This document shows, in pieces, positions 1-7,185 of a DNA stretch of 9,855 bases. Below the pieces are notes generated by a model. The model was not told the DNA's origin. It saw only the letters and a list, made by a program, of their open reading frames with translations, and did not search any database. Position 1 is the stretch's first letter; every line of letters begins with the position of its first letter. Source of the DNA: Vallitaleaceae bacterium. GTDB lineage: Bacteria > Bacillota > Clostridia > Lachnospirales > Vallitaleaceae. The stretch covers positions 1 to 9,855 of the forward strand of contig JAQICP010000026.1 of NCBI GenBank assembly GCA_027858555.1. Reading direction: 5' to 3'. The position numbers were made by a program, and so were the translations under genes.

Positions 1-47
1 AGACCAACTCTTTTTAACCCCTTTTTACAAACTTTTTTCATGTTCAT
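1..47 (-). CDS. 5' end of an unidentified gene, cut by the window edge
   Basis: Only the first 15 codons are present: MNMKKVCKKGLKRVG, running off the window at base 1. An A-rich GGAGG (52-56) lies 4 bases before the ATG at 45-47 and 10 bases before a second in-frame ATG at 39-41. Either could be the start; the second has a spacing closer to the upper normal limit, the first a rather short one. The very basic N-terminus would suit the n-region of a signal peptide of an exported protein, but no hydrophobic core is visible before the edge, so this is inference. A cytoplasmic basic protein is equally possible. The gene is in the same orientation as the large operon but separated from it by 194 bases, so it probably has its own promoter. 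The family cannot be named. Confidence 0.6.
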   Translation of the reverse strand, partial: MNMKKVCKKGLKRVG

Positions 48-102
48 GTTACCTCCTTTTTTACCTTTACATCTTAGACGATAGCATTCATAATTTGTTC
101 CA

Positions 103-146
103 TCTAATAACCCCAAATAACCCTAAAGTAAATCCTAAGTAACATT
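103..146. repeat. phased short direct repeats upstream of the edge gene
   Basis: The octamer AATAACCC occurs twice, at 106-113 and 116-123, exactly 10 bases apart, or about one helical turn. It is followed by two looser relatives, CCTAAAGTAAAT (122-133) and CCTAAGTAACAT (134-145). Read on the minus strand this is a run of GGGTTATT-like and AGGATTTACTT-like units located about 60-100 bases before the start codon of the edge gene. The position and phasing would suit a regulator binding site. No known operator consensus is recognised. Confidence 0.35.
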
Positions 147-153
147 AAGGCTG

Positions 154-180
154 ATTTTATGTATGAACTACATATAAAAT
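154..180 (-). other. AT-rich inverted repeat in the gap after the last operon gene
   Basis: On the minus strand TATGTA and TACATA flank a 5-base loop GTTCA, with further partial A/T pairing on both sides. A second inverted pair, CATAATA/TATTATG, lies at 181-187 and 210-216. Both are weak, lack a G/C stem and are not followed by a T run, so they do not qualify as intrinsic terminators. They could still be transcript 3' ends or protein-binding palindromes for the flanking genes. Confidence 0.25.
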
Positions 181-241
181 CATAATAAATCATAGGGCTA
201 ACCTGACTATATTATGTATCTGCCCATCATCATTATAATAC

Positions 242-1843
242 TTATTTATTATTCTGAAAAGATTGGATAATCATCTCTGCGACTTTAATGCCGTCAATAG
301 CTGCGGACATGATACCTCCAGCGTAACCTGCACCTTCACCACAAGGATAAACACCTGCAATATTGCTTATCATCTCTTCATTTCTAACGATTCTAACTGG
401 CGAAGAAGACCTTGTTTCTACCCCAATCAGTATAGCGTCATTTCTATCAAAACCTTTTATTTTTGTATCAAATTCTGGCAATGCCTCTTTAATCGCTTCA
501 CTGACAAATTCAGGCAGACACTCGTTTAGATCAGCAAATTCACTTTTACCTTGTACACTGGGTTTAACTGAGCCTAAGTGCTTTGTGACCTTACCCAGTT
601 TAAAGTCTTTAAGCGTCTGAACTGGCAAACTGAAATTAGACTTTCCTAGTTCATAAGCTTTCTTTTCCCACTTTCTCTGGAATTCCATACCAGCTAATAC
701 ATGGGTAGCACCAAAATCTTCTATGCCTACATTCACAAGTAATGCCGCATTGGCGTTAACTGCGTCCCTCGCAAAGTAACTCATACCATTACATACTGCG
801 TGGCCTGATTCAGAACTACTATTAACCACATAACCACCTGGACACATGCAAAAACTATAGACGCCTCTACCTTTATGGGTTCGATATGTAAGTTTATAAT
901 CAGCAGCCGGTAAAAAAGACCTATCCCTATCTTTACCGTACTGACTTTCATTAATCATAACTTGTGGGTGTTCTATTCTAAGCCCTATGGCAAACGCCTT
1001 AGGTTCCATCTCAATCGGTTTTTCTGATAGCATCGTGAATGTATCTCTAGCGCTGTGTCCAATGGCTAAAACAAGCTGATTAACCGAAATTTCTTTTGCT
1101 TCATCACTTTTCACAACAAGCCCTTTTACGGTCATGTCTTCAATTAATATATCTTCCATAAAATGGTTGAAATGTATCTCTCCTCCGAGTTCAATAATCC
1201 TACGTCGCATATTGGCCACTACTGTTATAAGATAGTCCGTACCGATATGCGGTTTGTTAGAATAAAGAATTTCATCTTTTGCACCAGCCTCGTAGAAGGT
1301 GTTTAACACTTTTTCTTTTCTACCGAATTTATCCTTGACCCCTGTGCTTAATTTGCCGTCAGAAAATGTACCTGCGCCACCTTCGCCAAATTGAATGTTG
1401 GATTGCAAGTCAAGTTGTCCTGTTTTAAAAAAGGTTTCTGTTTGATTGATACGCTCTTCAACAGCACTACCCCTTTCATATACGATTGGCCTCAGCCCTG
1501 CTTCTGCAAGTATTAGGGCACAAAAAAGTCCTGCAGGTCCAGTTCCAATAATAACTGGTGGTGTATTACCATCTAAACCAACAACTGGTGTTTTATACTG
1601 CTCTATAGGTTTTGTTAACATAATATTCTTATTGTCAACAAAGCAATCCCTGCTAGTTTCAACATCAACTTCATAGATATACATGAGTTGTTGTTTCTTT
1701 CGTGCATCTATGGATTTCTTTTTGATTTGAATAGTTATAATTTCTTCTGGCCCACTTAATTTCAAGAGTCTTTCAATCGTTTCACCGAGCCTATTATCCA
1801 AGTGATTATATGGTAGTCTTATTTGATTAATTGTTATTTTCAC
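242..1843 (-). CDS. COG2509-type FAD-dependent dehydrogenase
   Basis: A predicted soluble flavoprotein oxidoreductase of 533 residues; substrate unknown. A roughly 90-residue N-terminal alpha/beta region precedes a dinucleotide-binding site at about residues 98-105 (IIGTGPAG), followed by an ER-type FAD ribose contact near 123-124 (YER). The family's glycine-rich FGEGGAGTFSDGKLSTG segment is at 152-168. The C-terminal FAD contact GEGAGYAGGIMSAA is at 502-515. These features fit the uncharacterised FAD-dependent dehydrogenase family COG2509. The frame extends upstream to an ATG at 1861 that has no ribosome binding site. The GTG at 1843 lies 5 bases after GGAGG (1849-1853) and is preferred. With that start the gene overlaps the end of the preceding flavoprotein gene by 17 bases, so coupled translation is likely. 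It appears to be the last gene of the operon. Family assignment is firm, function is not. Confidence 0.9.
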   Translation of the reverse strand: MKITINQIRLPYNHLDNRLGETIERLLKLSGPEEIITIQIKKKSIDARKKQQLMYIYEVDVETSRDCFVDNKNIMLTKPIEQYKTPVVGLDGNTPPVIIGTGPAGLFCALILAEAGLRPIVYERGSAVEERINQTETFFKTGQLDLQSNIQFGEGGAGTFSDGKLSTGVKDKFGRKEKVLNTFYEAGAKDEILYSNKPHIGTDYLITVVANMRRRIIELGGEIHFNHFMEDILIEDMTVKGLVVKSDEAKEISVNQLVLAIGHSARDTFTMLSEKPIEMEPKAFAIGLRIEHPQVMINESQYGKDRDRSFLPAADYKLTYRTHKGRGVYSFCMCPGGYVVNSSSESGHAVCNGMSYFARDAVNANAALLVNVGIEDFGATHVLAGMEFQRKWEKKAYELGKSNFSLPVQTLKDFKLGKVTKHLGSVKPSVQGKSEFADLNECLPEFVSEAIKEALPEFDTKIKGFDRNDAILIGVETRSSSPVRIVRNEEMISNIAGVYPCGEGAGYAGGIMSAAIDGIKVAEMIIQSFQNNK

Positions 1844-3071
1844 TGATACCTCCACTGGCATAAAGCCCTGCTATATAGCCTGTTGAAAATGCCCATTGTA
1901 AGTTAAACCCACCACAATCACCATCAACATCCATTATTTCACCACAAATATATAGATGATCTATAATCTTCGAAGCTAAAGTCTTAGAATCAATCTCTGC
2001 TAGGTTAATACCGCCCGAAGTCACTTGTGATTGATTCCACTGATTGGTTCCAGTAACATTCATAGACAAGGCTGACAGGGCTTTAACCAATGCTTGTCTT
2101 TCTGACTTTGTAATATCACATGCTTTTTTATGTATATCGATATCTACAGACTTTAGTACAGGCATTATTAATCGTTTGTTGATTAGTCCAATTAGTAGTT
2201 CACTAGCAGTTTTACCTGAGGCAAGATTGATACGTTTAATTAGATAGGCATCAAGATCACCAAAGCATGGAAGCATGTCAATCTGTACACTGGATGTTAG
2301 TCCTTGATTAATCCTCTTACTGGCAATTCTACTGATATCTAAAACAGGTGGTCCAGACAACCCATAATCTGTAAACAGAATCTCGCCTGAAGCTGTTGCA
2401 ATTAACTCATTGTCATCATATAGGCTAATTATGCCTTCAACTTTACTGCCTTTAACAGATCTGAGGTAAGGAAAATCTGTTTTCAATTGTATAATGGAAG
2501 GGTATACCTTGGTAAGTGTATGACCGAATTTCTCGGCTAACGCATATCCCGTACCATTAGAACCTAAATCAGGTGTTGATTTACCACCTGCCGCCAGTAT
2601 CACATGGCTACCATAATAGGTTCTTTCACTAGTAATCACTTTAAACTGATCCGCATATTCAATGCTACTGACTTCTTGATCTGTGATAATAGCCACTTTC
2701 AAACGTACCAGTTCCAGGTGCAGCACATCAACTACCGCTGAAGCTTGTAAGGACATCGGATATAACTTGCCACTTTCAAGCTCCACCACATCAATGCCAA
2801 GCTCTTTAAAAAATTCTATGATTTTTGATAAATCACATTGTGCAAACACTTCTTCATACATATCAAACACTTGATTTTCTGTATGATAACGTTCTTTACC
2901 AATATCTGTATTACTAATATTACAGCGACCATTCCCAGTCGCTAATATTTTCTTGCCAATTTTGTCTTTTCTTTCAATAATAGTGACTTTTGCACCGTTC
3001 CTTGCACTAATAATTCCTGCAACTAAACCAGATGCGCCGCCTCCAATTATAATTATTTTTGATTTACTCAT
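1827..3071 (-). CDS. YhiN/HI0933-family NAD(P)/FAD-dependent oxidoreductase
   Basis: A 414-residue flavoprotein of the HI0933/YhiN family (aminoacetone oxidase-like fold), in which most members have no proven substrate. Residues 10-15 give the FAD-binding GGGASG after a hydrophobic beta strand (IIIIG), and residues 40-54 carry the family signature KKILATGNGRCNISN. A second FAD contact, LAAGGKSTPDLGSNG, is at 159-173. The C-terminal signatures TSGGINLAEID (351-361) and CGEIMDVDGDCGGFNLQWAFSTG (376-398, key residues CGE, GDCGG, NLQWA) are complete. Length is normal for the family. The ATG follows AGGTG at 5 bases. It lies 30 bases after the flippase gene, and its 3' end overlaps the next flavoprotein gene. 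Two unrelated flavoproteins in tandem suggest a shared redox role, which is inference only. Confidence 0.93.
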   Translation of the reverse strand: MSKSKIIIIGGGASGLVAGIISARNGAKVTIIERKDKIGKKILATGNGRCNISNTDIGKERYHTENQVFDMYEEVFAQCDLSKIIEFFKELGIDVVELESGKLYPMSLQASAVVDVLHLELVRLKVAIITDQEVSSIEYADQFKVITSERTYYGSHVILAAGGKSTPDLGSNGTGYALAEKFGHTLTKVYPSIIQLKTDFPYLRSVKGSKVEGIISLYDDNELIATASGEILFTDYGLSGPPVLDISRIASKRINQGLTSSVQIDMLPCFGDLDAYLIKRINLASGKTASELLIGLINKRLIMPVLKSVDIDIHKKACDITKSERQALVKALSALSMNVTGTNQWNQSQVTSGGINLAEIDSKTLASKIIDHLYICGEIMDVDGDCGGFNLQWAFSTGYIAGLYASGGISENNN

Positions 3072-3101
3072 GTATTCACCTAAGCTCTATTTGTTTGGTA
3101 T

Positions 3102-4730
3102 TTATAGTAGATTAAATTGCTTAAATAACCGAACCATGCTTGCACCCTTTGGAAACTGCATGATTTCATATTCCGATAAAGTCTTTATTTTAATAATTAC
3201 GATTATATAGGTGATACCACCAAATAGTATGGCTAATAGTGTTGGTATGTCATTTGTCCCAACTAACACTTTTAATAGAATATATATGATATAGGTGATT
3301 AACCCCATAACAACAGATGCAATTATAGGTTTAATCATATCTGTTATAATATTAACTCGGGTGTGAATGACTTTATTGATGACATACATATTCATACTAA
3401 CTAATAAAAGAGCAAAAATATTATCACTCATAACAACACCATTCAATTGCCAGTTAAATACATAAAGGAACAACCAATTAAGAACCACCTTTGCCCCCAT
3501 GCCAATCAAACATATAATCGCCTGTGTCTTAAGCTTATCTAGGCCTTGCAAAATACCTATGGTCAGTGTTGATATGCTAAATAGTACTATCGCTACAGTT
3601 CCCCATTGAAGTGCTTTAGCACCTATGTCTAGATTTTGTTGATCAAACAACATCTCAATAATTGGTTTCGCCATCACTGTCAGCCCTATTGCTGAAGGAA
3701 TCACAACAACCAAAGTTGTTTTAACTGCCATTCTAATCTTTTCTTTTATATCATCGTAATTCTTCTGAACTAATGACTCTGTAATACTTGGCACACTAGC
3801 AGCTCCGAGCGCCGAAGCAATTGTTATAGGTAGTCTGATTAAAACTTTAACCTTCATGGCATAAACGCCATAGTATTCATTCGCAATTGTTTCAGTTAGC
3901 CCATTATGTTGCAAGCTACTTTGAACCATCATTAAGTCGATGAGCCCTGTTAATTGCAAAACTGCCGTCCCCACTATGATTGGAAATGCCGTCCTAATCA
4001 ATACATGCCAATAATGGAGCATGGATAATGGCTTAAACTCATGGGTGTCCTTTTTGATACGCTTATATATAATCCTGTTTCTCGTAATACTATAGACAAA
4101 TACCATGAAAATAAGAGCTGCAAATGCACCGATTCCAGTACCCATCGTACCACCAGCGGCACCTTTTGCAAAACTTTCTTTTACCAGAATTGATCCAAGT
4201 ATCAAACTGAATGTAGCATTTAAAATCTGTTCAAATATCTGTGAAATAGCTGTAGGTACCATTGAATTCATGCCTTGAAAATAGCCCCTAAAAACAGCTA
4301 AAATCGAAAACACAAATACTGCTGGTGCCAAAGCCATGATCGCCTCTGTAGAAGCCGGACTTTTAATGAGATTAGCAAAATCTCCAGCAAAAACCCACAG
4401 TATGATTGAAAAAACCGTACCACTAACTAAACCAAACCACAAAGAGGCCTTGAAAATAGCATGAGCTTCTCTAGCTTTTCCAACTGCCAACTTGGCGGCC
4501 ACTAACTTAGATATGGCAGCCGGTAATCCATATGAAGACACCATTAAAAACATCATATAGACTGTAAACGCAGTGCCATATAAGCCTGCGCCTTCATCGG
4601 TTAAAGTATTCGTTAAAGGAATTCTATATATTAAACCTATCAGCCTAACAACAACTGCTGCTAGAGCAAGTATAGATCCTTGAAGCACCACACTATTACG
4701 TCTTCTTTTTTTAGTTTCATTTGTAGTCAA
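3102..4730 (-). CDS. MOP-superfamily flippase of the MurJ/YtgP/SpoVB type
   Basis: A 542-residue integral membrane protein with about 14 hydrophobic segments and a basic cytoplasmic N-terminus (KKRRRN at residues 7-12). The first helices contain the pattern seen in Firmicute YtgP/SpoVB proteins: RLIGLIYRIPLTNTL, then DEGAGLYG, and SSYGLPAAISKLVA. Members move undecaprenyl-linked precursors, for example lipid II, across the cytoplasmic membrane. The exact cargo, and the choice between a MurJ-like and a sporulation SpoVB role, cannot be decided from sequence alone. The start is a TTG at 4730, with GAGG 7 bases upstream. There is no in-frame ATG for many residues, and the first hydrophobic helix begins shortly after the TTG. 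It follows cdd after 40 bases. DgkA in the same operon also serves lipid-phosphate metabolism, so an envelope theme is plausible. Confidence 0.88.
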   Translation of the reverse strand: MTTNETKKRRRNSVVLQGSILALAAVVVRLIGLIYRIPLTNTLTDEGAGLYGTAFTVYMMFLMVSSYGLPAAISKLVAAKLAVGKAREAHAIFKASLWFGLVSGTVFSIILWVFAGDFANLIKSPASTEAIMALAPAVFVFSILAVFRGYFQGMNSMVPTAISQIFEQILNATFSLILGSILVKESFAKGAAGGTMGTGIGAFAALIFMVFVYSITRNRIIYKRIKKDTHEFKPLSMLHYWHVLIRTAFPIIVGTAVLQLTGLIDLMMVQSSLQHNGLTETIANEYYGVYAMKVKVLIRLPITIASALGAASVPSITESLVQKNYDDIKEKIRMAVKTTLVVVIPSAIGLTVMAKPIIEMLFDQQNLDIGAKALQWGTVAIVLFSISTLTIGILQGLDKLKTQAIICLIGMGAKVVLNWLFLYVFNWQLNGVVMSDNIFALLLVSMNMYVINKVIHTRVNIITDMIKPIIASVVMGLITYIIYILLKVLVGTNDIPTLLAILFGGITYIIVIIKIKTLSEYEIMQFPKGASMVRLFKQFNLL

Positions 4731-4756
4731 AGCGACACCTCATACTATAATTTATA

Positions 4757-4775
4757 ACTAATAGATGCTATTAGT
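4757..4775 (-). other. 8-base perfect inverted repeat over the cdd stop codon
   Basis: ACTAATAG and CTATTAGT flank a 3-base loop, covering the TAA stop of cdd (4771-4773) and the first bases of the spacer to the flippase gene. The stem is A/T rich and no T run follows, so it is not an intrinsic terminator. It might slow exonucleases or modulate read-through between the two halves of the operon; chance is also possible. Confidence 0.35.
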
Positions 4776-5163
4776 CATTTAATAAGTTGCTATCAAATTG
4801 ATAAGGCAAGATATCATTAAGGGTTAATTCCTGAGTCTCATCTTTATGAGAAAATATCAAAGTTGCCTCCGGTAATAATTCAGCAATAACTTGCCTGCAA
4901 ATACCACATGGATAAGTAAACGCATCTGTATGACTGACTACGGCTAGCTTAACAAAATCTCTCTCACCTTCTGATATTGCTTTGAATATGGCCGTTCTTT
5001 CGGCACAGTTAGTAGCACCAAAAGAAGCGTTTTCCACATTACAACCAGTAAATACTTTACCGTCTCTTGTGAGCAGTGCAGCCCCTACTTTAAATTTTGA
5101 ATATGGCACATAAGCATGGGCCATGGCTTCTTTTGCTATTTTGATTAATTCTTGATTGGTCAT
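4771..5163 (-). CDS. cdd: cytidine deaminase
   Basis: Cytoplasmic zinc enzyme of pyrimidine salvage that deaminates cytidine and deoxycytidine to uridine and deoxyuridine. At 130 residues it is the small homotetrameric type. The zinc and catalytic motif CAE is at residues 53-55 (Cys ligand and proton-shuttle Glu). The second motif PCGICRQ at 85-91 supplies the other two cysteine ligands, C86 and C89. The substrate-binding NVENAS segment is at 42-47, and the N-terminal YVPYSKFKVGAAL run is typical. The ATG at 5163 is preceded by AGGA at 9 bases. The gene is 11 bases downstream of the DUF3048 gene. In many Firmicutes cdd follows dgkA directly and is followed by era; here both relations are changed. 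Confidence 0.97.
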   Translation of the reverse strand: MTNQELIKIAKEAMAHAYVPYSKFKVGAALLTRDGKVFTGCNVENASFGATNCAERTAIFKAISEGERDFVKLAVVSHTDAFTYPCGICRQVIAELLPEATLIFSHKDETQELTLNDILPYQFDSNLLND

Positions 5164-5174
5164 ATGATCACATC

Positions 5175-6320
5175 CTATTCAAATGTTATATTGGTGAAAT
5201 TATACGCTGGAAAAATAGAAATAAAGGTCTTGCCTGGACTTATTGTAATTGGTGAACCATCTTCGTTATAATAATATGTCTGTGTACTATGACCTTCTCT
5301 CTCCCAAGTAATTGGGACAGCCTTACCACCAGTTATATAATAGCCAGCTCCAGTACCAAAAAGCGTCATATCAAGACGTCCTTCAGAATCGCCAGGAATT
5401 CCCCACATATCCACCGATTGGACAATAATATTAGTAAAGGTCAATTGATTACCAGTACTGGCATCTATCTGTTCACTGCCATACTGAAACCGATTATAAA
5501 GCCCTGTCTCTGCGTCGTATTCAAAGCTCGGATCAAACCAAGAATAAGGCAGTACAACATTACTGGCATCAATAGCATCTGTGCCATCTAGTACCACAGC
5601 CTCCGACCCAAATGTGAACCTCTTTGGTGAATCTTCACTAATCAGCTCGCTATACCCCTTATATTCAAGACCTGCTTGTAATAATTCAGTACTCGTGAAT
5701 GTGCTGTGAGGTCTATTTCTACTGGGATCTTGATAGCACATGATGAGATCAAGAGCAGTCATCCCATCTAGATGTTCTGCACCTAGTTGATTAAATGCAG
5801 AAGTCGCTTGTGGACTCTTTCCATAATGAACAAATATGGCATTACTATCGGCTGCCAAATCAAGGAGATAATGTCTTGCGCTTCTAATAGGACCTATCTT
5901 TTCAGTTTCAAAATCTTTAAATACCGCTAACATTCTAGGTATACCACCCTCTGCAAGTGTCTCATATATGATCTCCGCATTACTGATGCCATATTGAGGC
6001 ATGGCATATTCAATATTGCTGATTGTTACAGCAAAAGGACGATCCCACTGCTTTTCTTCATCAATAGGCAGTCCTGATAGTTCATTGATAAAAAGCGGTT
6101 CCATAACCTCAATCACTGGTTCTTCAAGTTCGGTCTCTGGAGTTTTTGGCACTACTTTTTCTACTATAACTTCTTTTTCTACTATAACTTCTTTTTCCTC
6201 TGGTACAATAACCACTGTCTCTTCTACTGGTTCATTCTTATTGATTGCTATGACAGTTGTGACAAGTGCAATCGTTAAAAAAAGTACCACACTTAAGTTC
6301 ACTATAATGCGCTTACTCAT
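5175..6320 (-). CDS. yerB: DUF3048 (YerB-like) membrane-anchored extracytoplasmic protein
   Basis: A 381-residue protein of unknown biochemical function. Residues 5-26 form a single hydrophobic segment with a short basic start (MSKR). No lipobox cysteine is present, so it is probably an N-terminally anchored or signal-cleaved protein, unlike the lipoprotein form known from Bacillus YerB. An acidic, low-complexity linker (about 28-75) follows, with KEVIVE repeated twice at 43-54. The DUF3048 N-terminal part runs from about 80 to 225, with the conserved RPFAVTISN, AEIIYETLAEGGIPRMLAVF and GPIRSARHY runs. The C-terminal subdomain runs from about 255 to 375, ending with the GTGAGYYITGGKAVPITW segment. 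The start ATG overlaps the dgkA stop by 4 bases and has AAAGGAG 8 bases upstream. The symbol is by family similarity only. Its place in this operon suggests an envelope role, which is inference. Confidence 0.9.
   Translation of the reverse strand: MSKRIIVNLSVVLFLTIALVTTVIAINKNEPVEETVVIVPEEKEVIVEKEVIVEKVVPKTPETELEEPVIEVMEPLFINELSGLPIDEEKQWDRPFAVTISNIEYAMPQYGISNAEIIYETLAEGGIPRMLAVFKDFETEKIGPIRSARHYLLDLAADSNAIFVHYGKSPQATSAFNQLGAEHLDGMTALDLIMCYQDPSRNRPHSTFTSTELLQAGLEYKGYSELISEDSPKRFTFGSEAVVLDGTDAIDASNVVLPYSWFDPSFEYDAETGLYNRFQYGSEQIDASTGNQLTFTNIIVQSVDMWGIPGDSEGRLDMTLFGTGAGYYITGGKAVPITWEREGHSTQTYYYNEDGSPITISPGKTFISIFPAYNFTNITFE
6161..6196 (-). repeat. perfect 18-base tandem duplication inside the DUF3048 gene
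   Basis: Two identical copies of an 18-base unit lie head to tail at 6161-6178 and 6179-6196. They are in frame and encode KEVIVE twice in the charged linker between the membrane segment and the DUF3048 domain. Because the copies are identical at every base, the duplication looks recent or slippage-prone. Gain or loss of one unit would change linker length without a frameshift. Confidence 0.9.
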
Positions 6321-6697
6321 AATATAAACTCCTTTAATATTTCAATAATTTTAGGTATATATAATAAACATCCGATAATAATTGCACCGATTGCAGCTAG
6401 CAAGGTAGCACCTGCTGCAATATCTTTAGCATATTCTGCAATCTTTGAGTACTTATCACCACATGTCATATCGATTGTGTACTCAACCGCCGTATTGAGT
6501 AACTCCGTAATCATAACACTAAATATGGTCAAGGTCATAATTGCCCATTCCATCAGATTGAATTCCAACAAAAAGCTAAATAGTATAGCCAGTAAGGCAG
6601 CAATAATATGTCTTCTCATATTGCTTTCAGTTTGAAACGCTTTATAAATACCTCTAAATGCAAATATAAAACTCTTCTTCAATGATCTATTCTTCAT
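6317..6697 (-). CDS. dgkA: DgkA-family diacylglycerol/undecaprenol kinase
   Basis: A small integral membrane kinase of 126 residues with about three transmembrane helices (roughly 31-47, 50-68 and 95-115) after an amphipathic basic N-terminus. The signature ELLNTAVEYTIDM is at 65-77, with E65, N68 and E72 matching the conserved Glu/Asn/Glu of the family. AKDIAAGATLLAA at 90-102 matches the second conserved block including the catalytic-site Asp (D92). In Gram-positive bacteria the enzyme mainly phosphorylates undecaprenol, feeding the lipid carrier pool for wall synthesis; this is family knowledge and substrate choice is not readable here. Start and stop each form an ATGA overlap, with ybeY upstream and the DUF3048 gene downstream, so its translation is probably coupled on both sides. 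Confidence 0.95.
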   Translation of the reverse strand: MKNRSLKKSFIFAFRGIYKAFQTESNMRRHIIAALLAILFSFLLEFNLMEWAIMTLTIFSVMITELLNTAVEYTIDMTCGDKYSKIAEYAKDIAAGATLLAAIGAIIIGCLLYIPKIIEILKEFIL

Positions 6698-7185
6698 CTT
6701 GACAACCCCACTTTACTGAGTATAGCTTCTTGATGAGATTTCATGATATTTTCATCAGTATCATTAATATGATCATACCCAAACAAATGTAACATGCTGT
6801 GGGCTGTAAGAAAACCTATTTCTCGTTCAAAACTATGACCATACCGCTTGGCTTGCTCTTTTGCACGCTCATAACATATTATTATATCCCCAAGGTACAA
6901 TGCATCTGTATCAAGGTTGAAAGCTTCATCCGAAAAATCAGTATGCTCAAAATCAGCAGGACTATCAAATTCAACCATTGGAAATGATAGCACATCCGTT
7001 ACACGATCAATTGACCGGTTGTCTTTATTAATCGATTGTATCGCCTGCTCGTCGACCACTGTCACAGATACCTCTACAGGATATGGGCAACCTTCTATTA
7101 CAATAGCGGACTCGATAACAGATATCACCACTGATTTAAGGTTTTCATCAAAAGGTTCTGAAGTTTCATTCTCGATGAATATCAT
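6694..7185 (-). CDS. ybeY: YbeY endoribonuclease (rRNA maturation factor)
   Basis: A 163-residue metal-dependent single-strand RNase of the UPF0054 family, involved in 16S rRNA 3'-end maturation and ribosome quality control. The zinc-binding signature H-x3-H-x5-H is complete: H129, H133 and H139 within HSMLHLFGYDH. Upstream are the conserved RVTDVLSFP block (61-69) and the LGDIIIC strand (98-104). An acidic insertion at about 72-95 between these blocks is rich in Asp, Glu and Phe and is typical of Firmicute members. The ATG overlaps the preceding gene's TGA by 4 bases, and GGAGG lies 7 bases upstream. Its association with phoH is one of the most conserved gene neighbourhoods in bacteria and supports a joint RNA-processing role. 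Confidence 0.97.
   Translation of the reverse strand: MIFIENETSEPFDENLKSVVISVIESAIVIEGCPYPVEVSVTVVDEQAIQSINKDNRSIDRVTDVLSFPMVEFDSPADFEHTDFSDEAFNLDTDALYLGDIIICYERAKEQAKRYGHSFEREIGFLTAHSMLHLFGYDHINDTDENIMKSHQEAILSKVGLSR

Noticed and set aside
130..200. Sporulation sigma-E/K promoter suggested by CATACATA on the minus strand
   Set aside because: No matching -35 element at the required spacing, and such octamers are frequent in AT-rich DNA.
154..216. Intrinsic terminator after the last operon gene
   Set aside because: The two inverted repeats have A/T stems and no following T run, so they do not meet the usual criteria.
263..620. Plus-strand open frames antisense to the COG2509 gene
   Set aside because: They lie wholly inside a well-supported gene on the other strand, have no ribosome binding site or recognisable protein features, and are expected as shadows of its codon use.
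1844..1861. ATG at 1861 as start of the COG2509 gene
   Set aside because: No ribosome binding site precedes it, whereas the GTG at 1843 has GGAGG 5 bases upstream and begins at the typical family N-terminus.
5289..5591. 100-codon plus-strand open frame antisense to the DUF3048 gene
   Set aside because: The minus-strand protein here matches the DUF3048 C-terminal region throughout; the antisense peptide shows no domain-like pattern.
6001..6327. 108-codon plus-strand frame rich in Ser, Thr, Ile and Gly
   Set aside because: The apparent repeats are only the reverse complement of the Glu/Val-rich linker and 18-base duplication of the DUF3048 gene.
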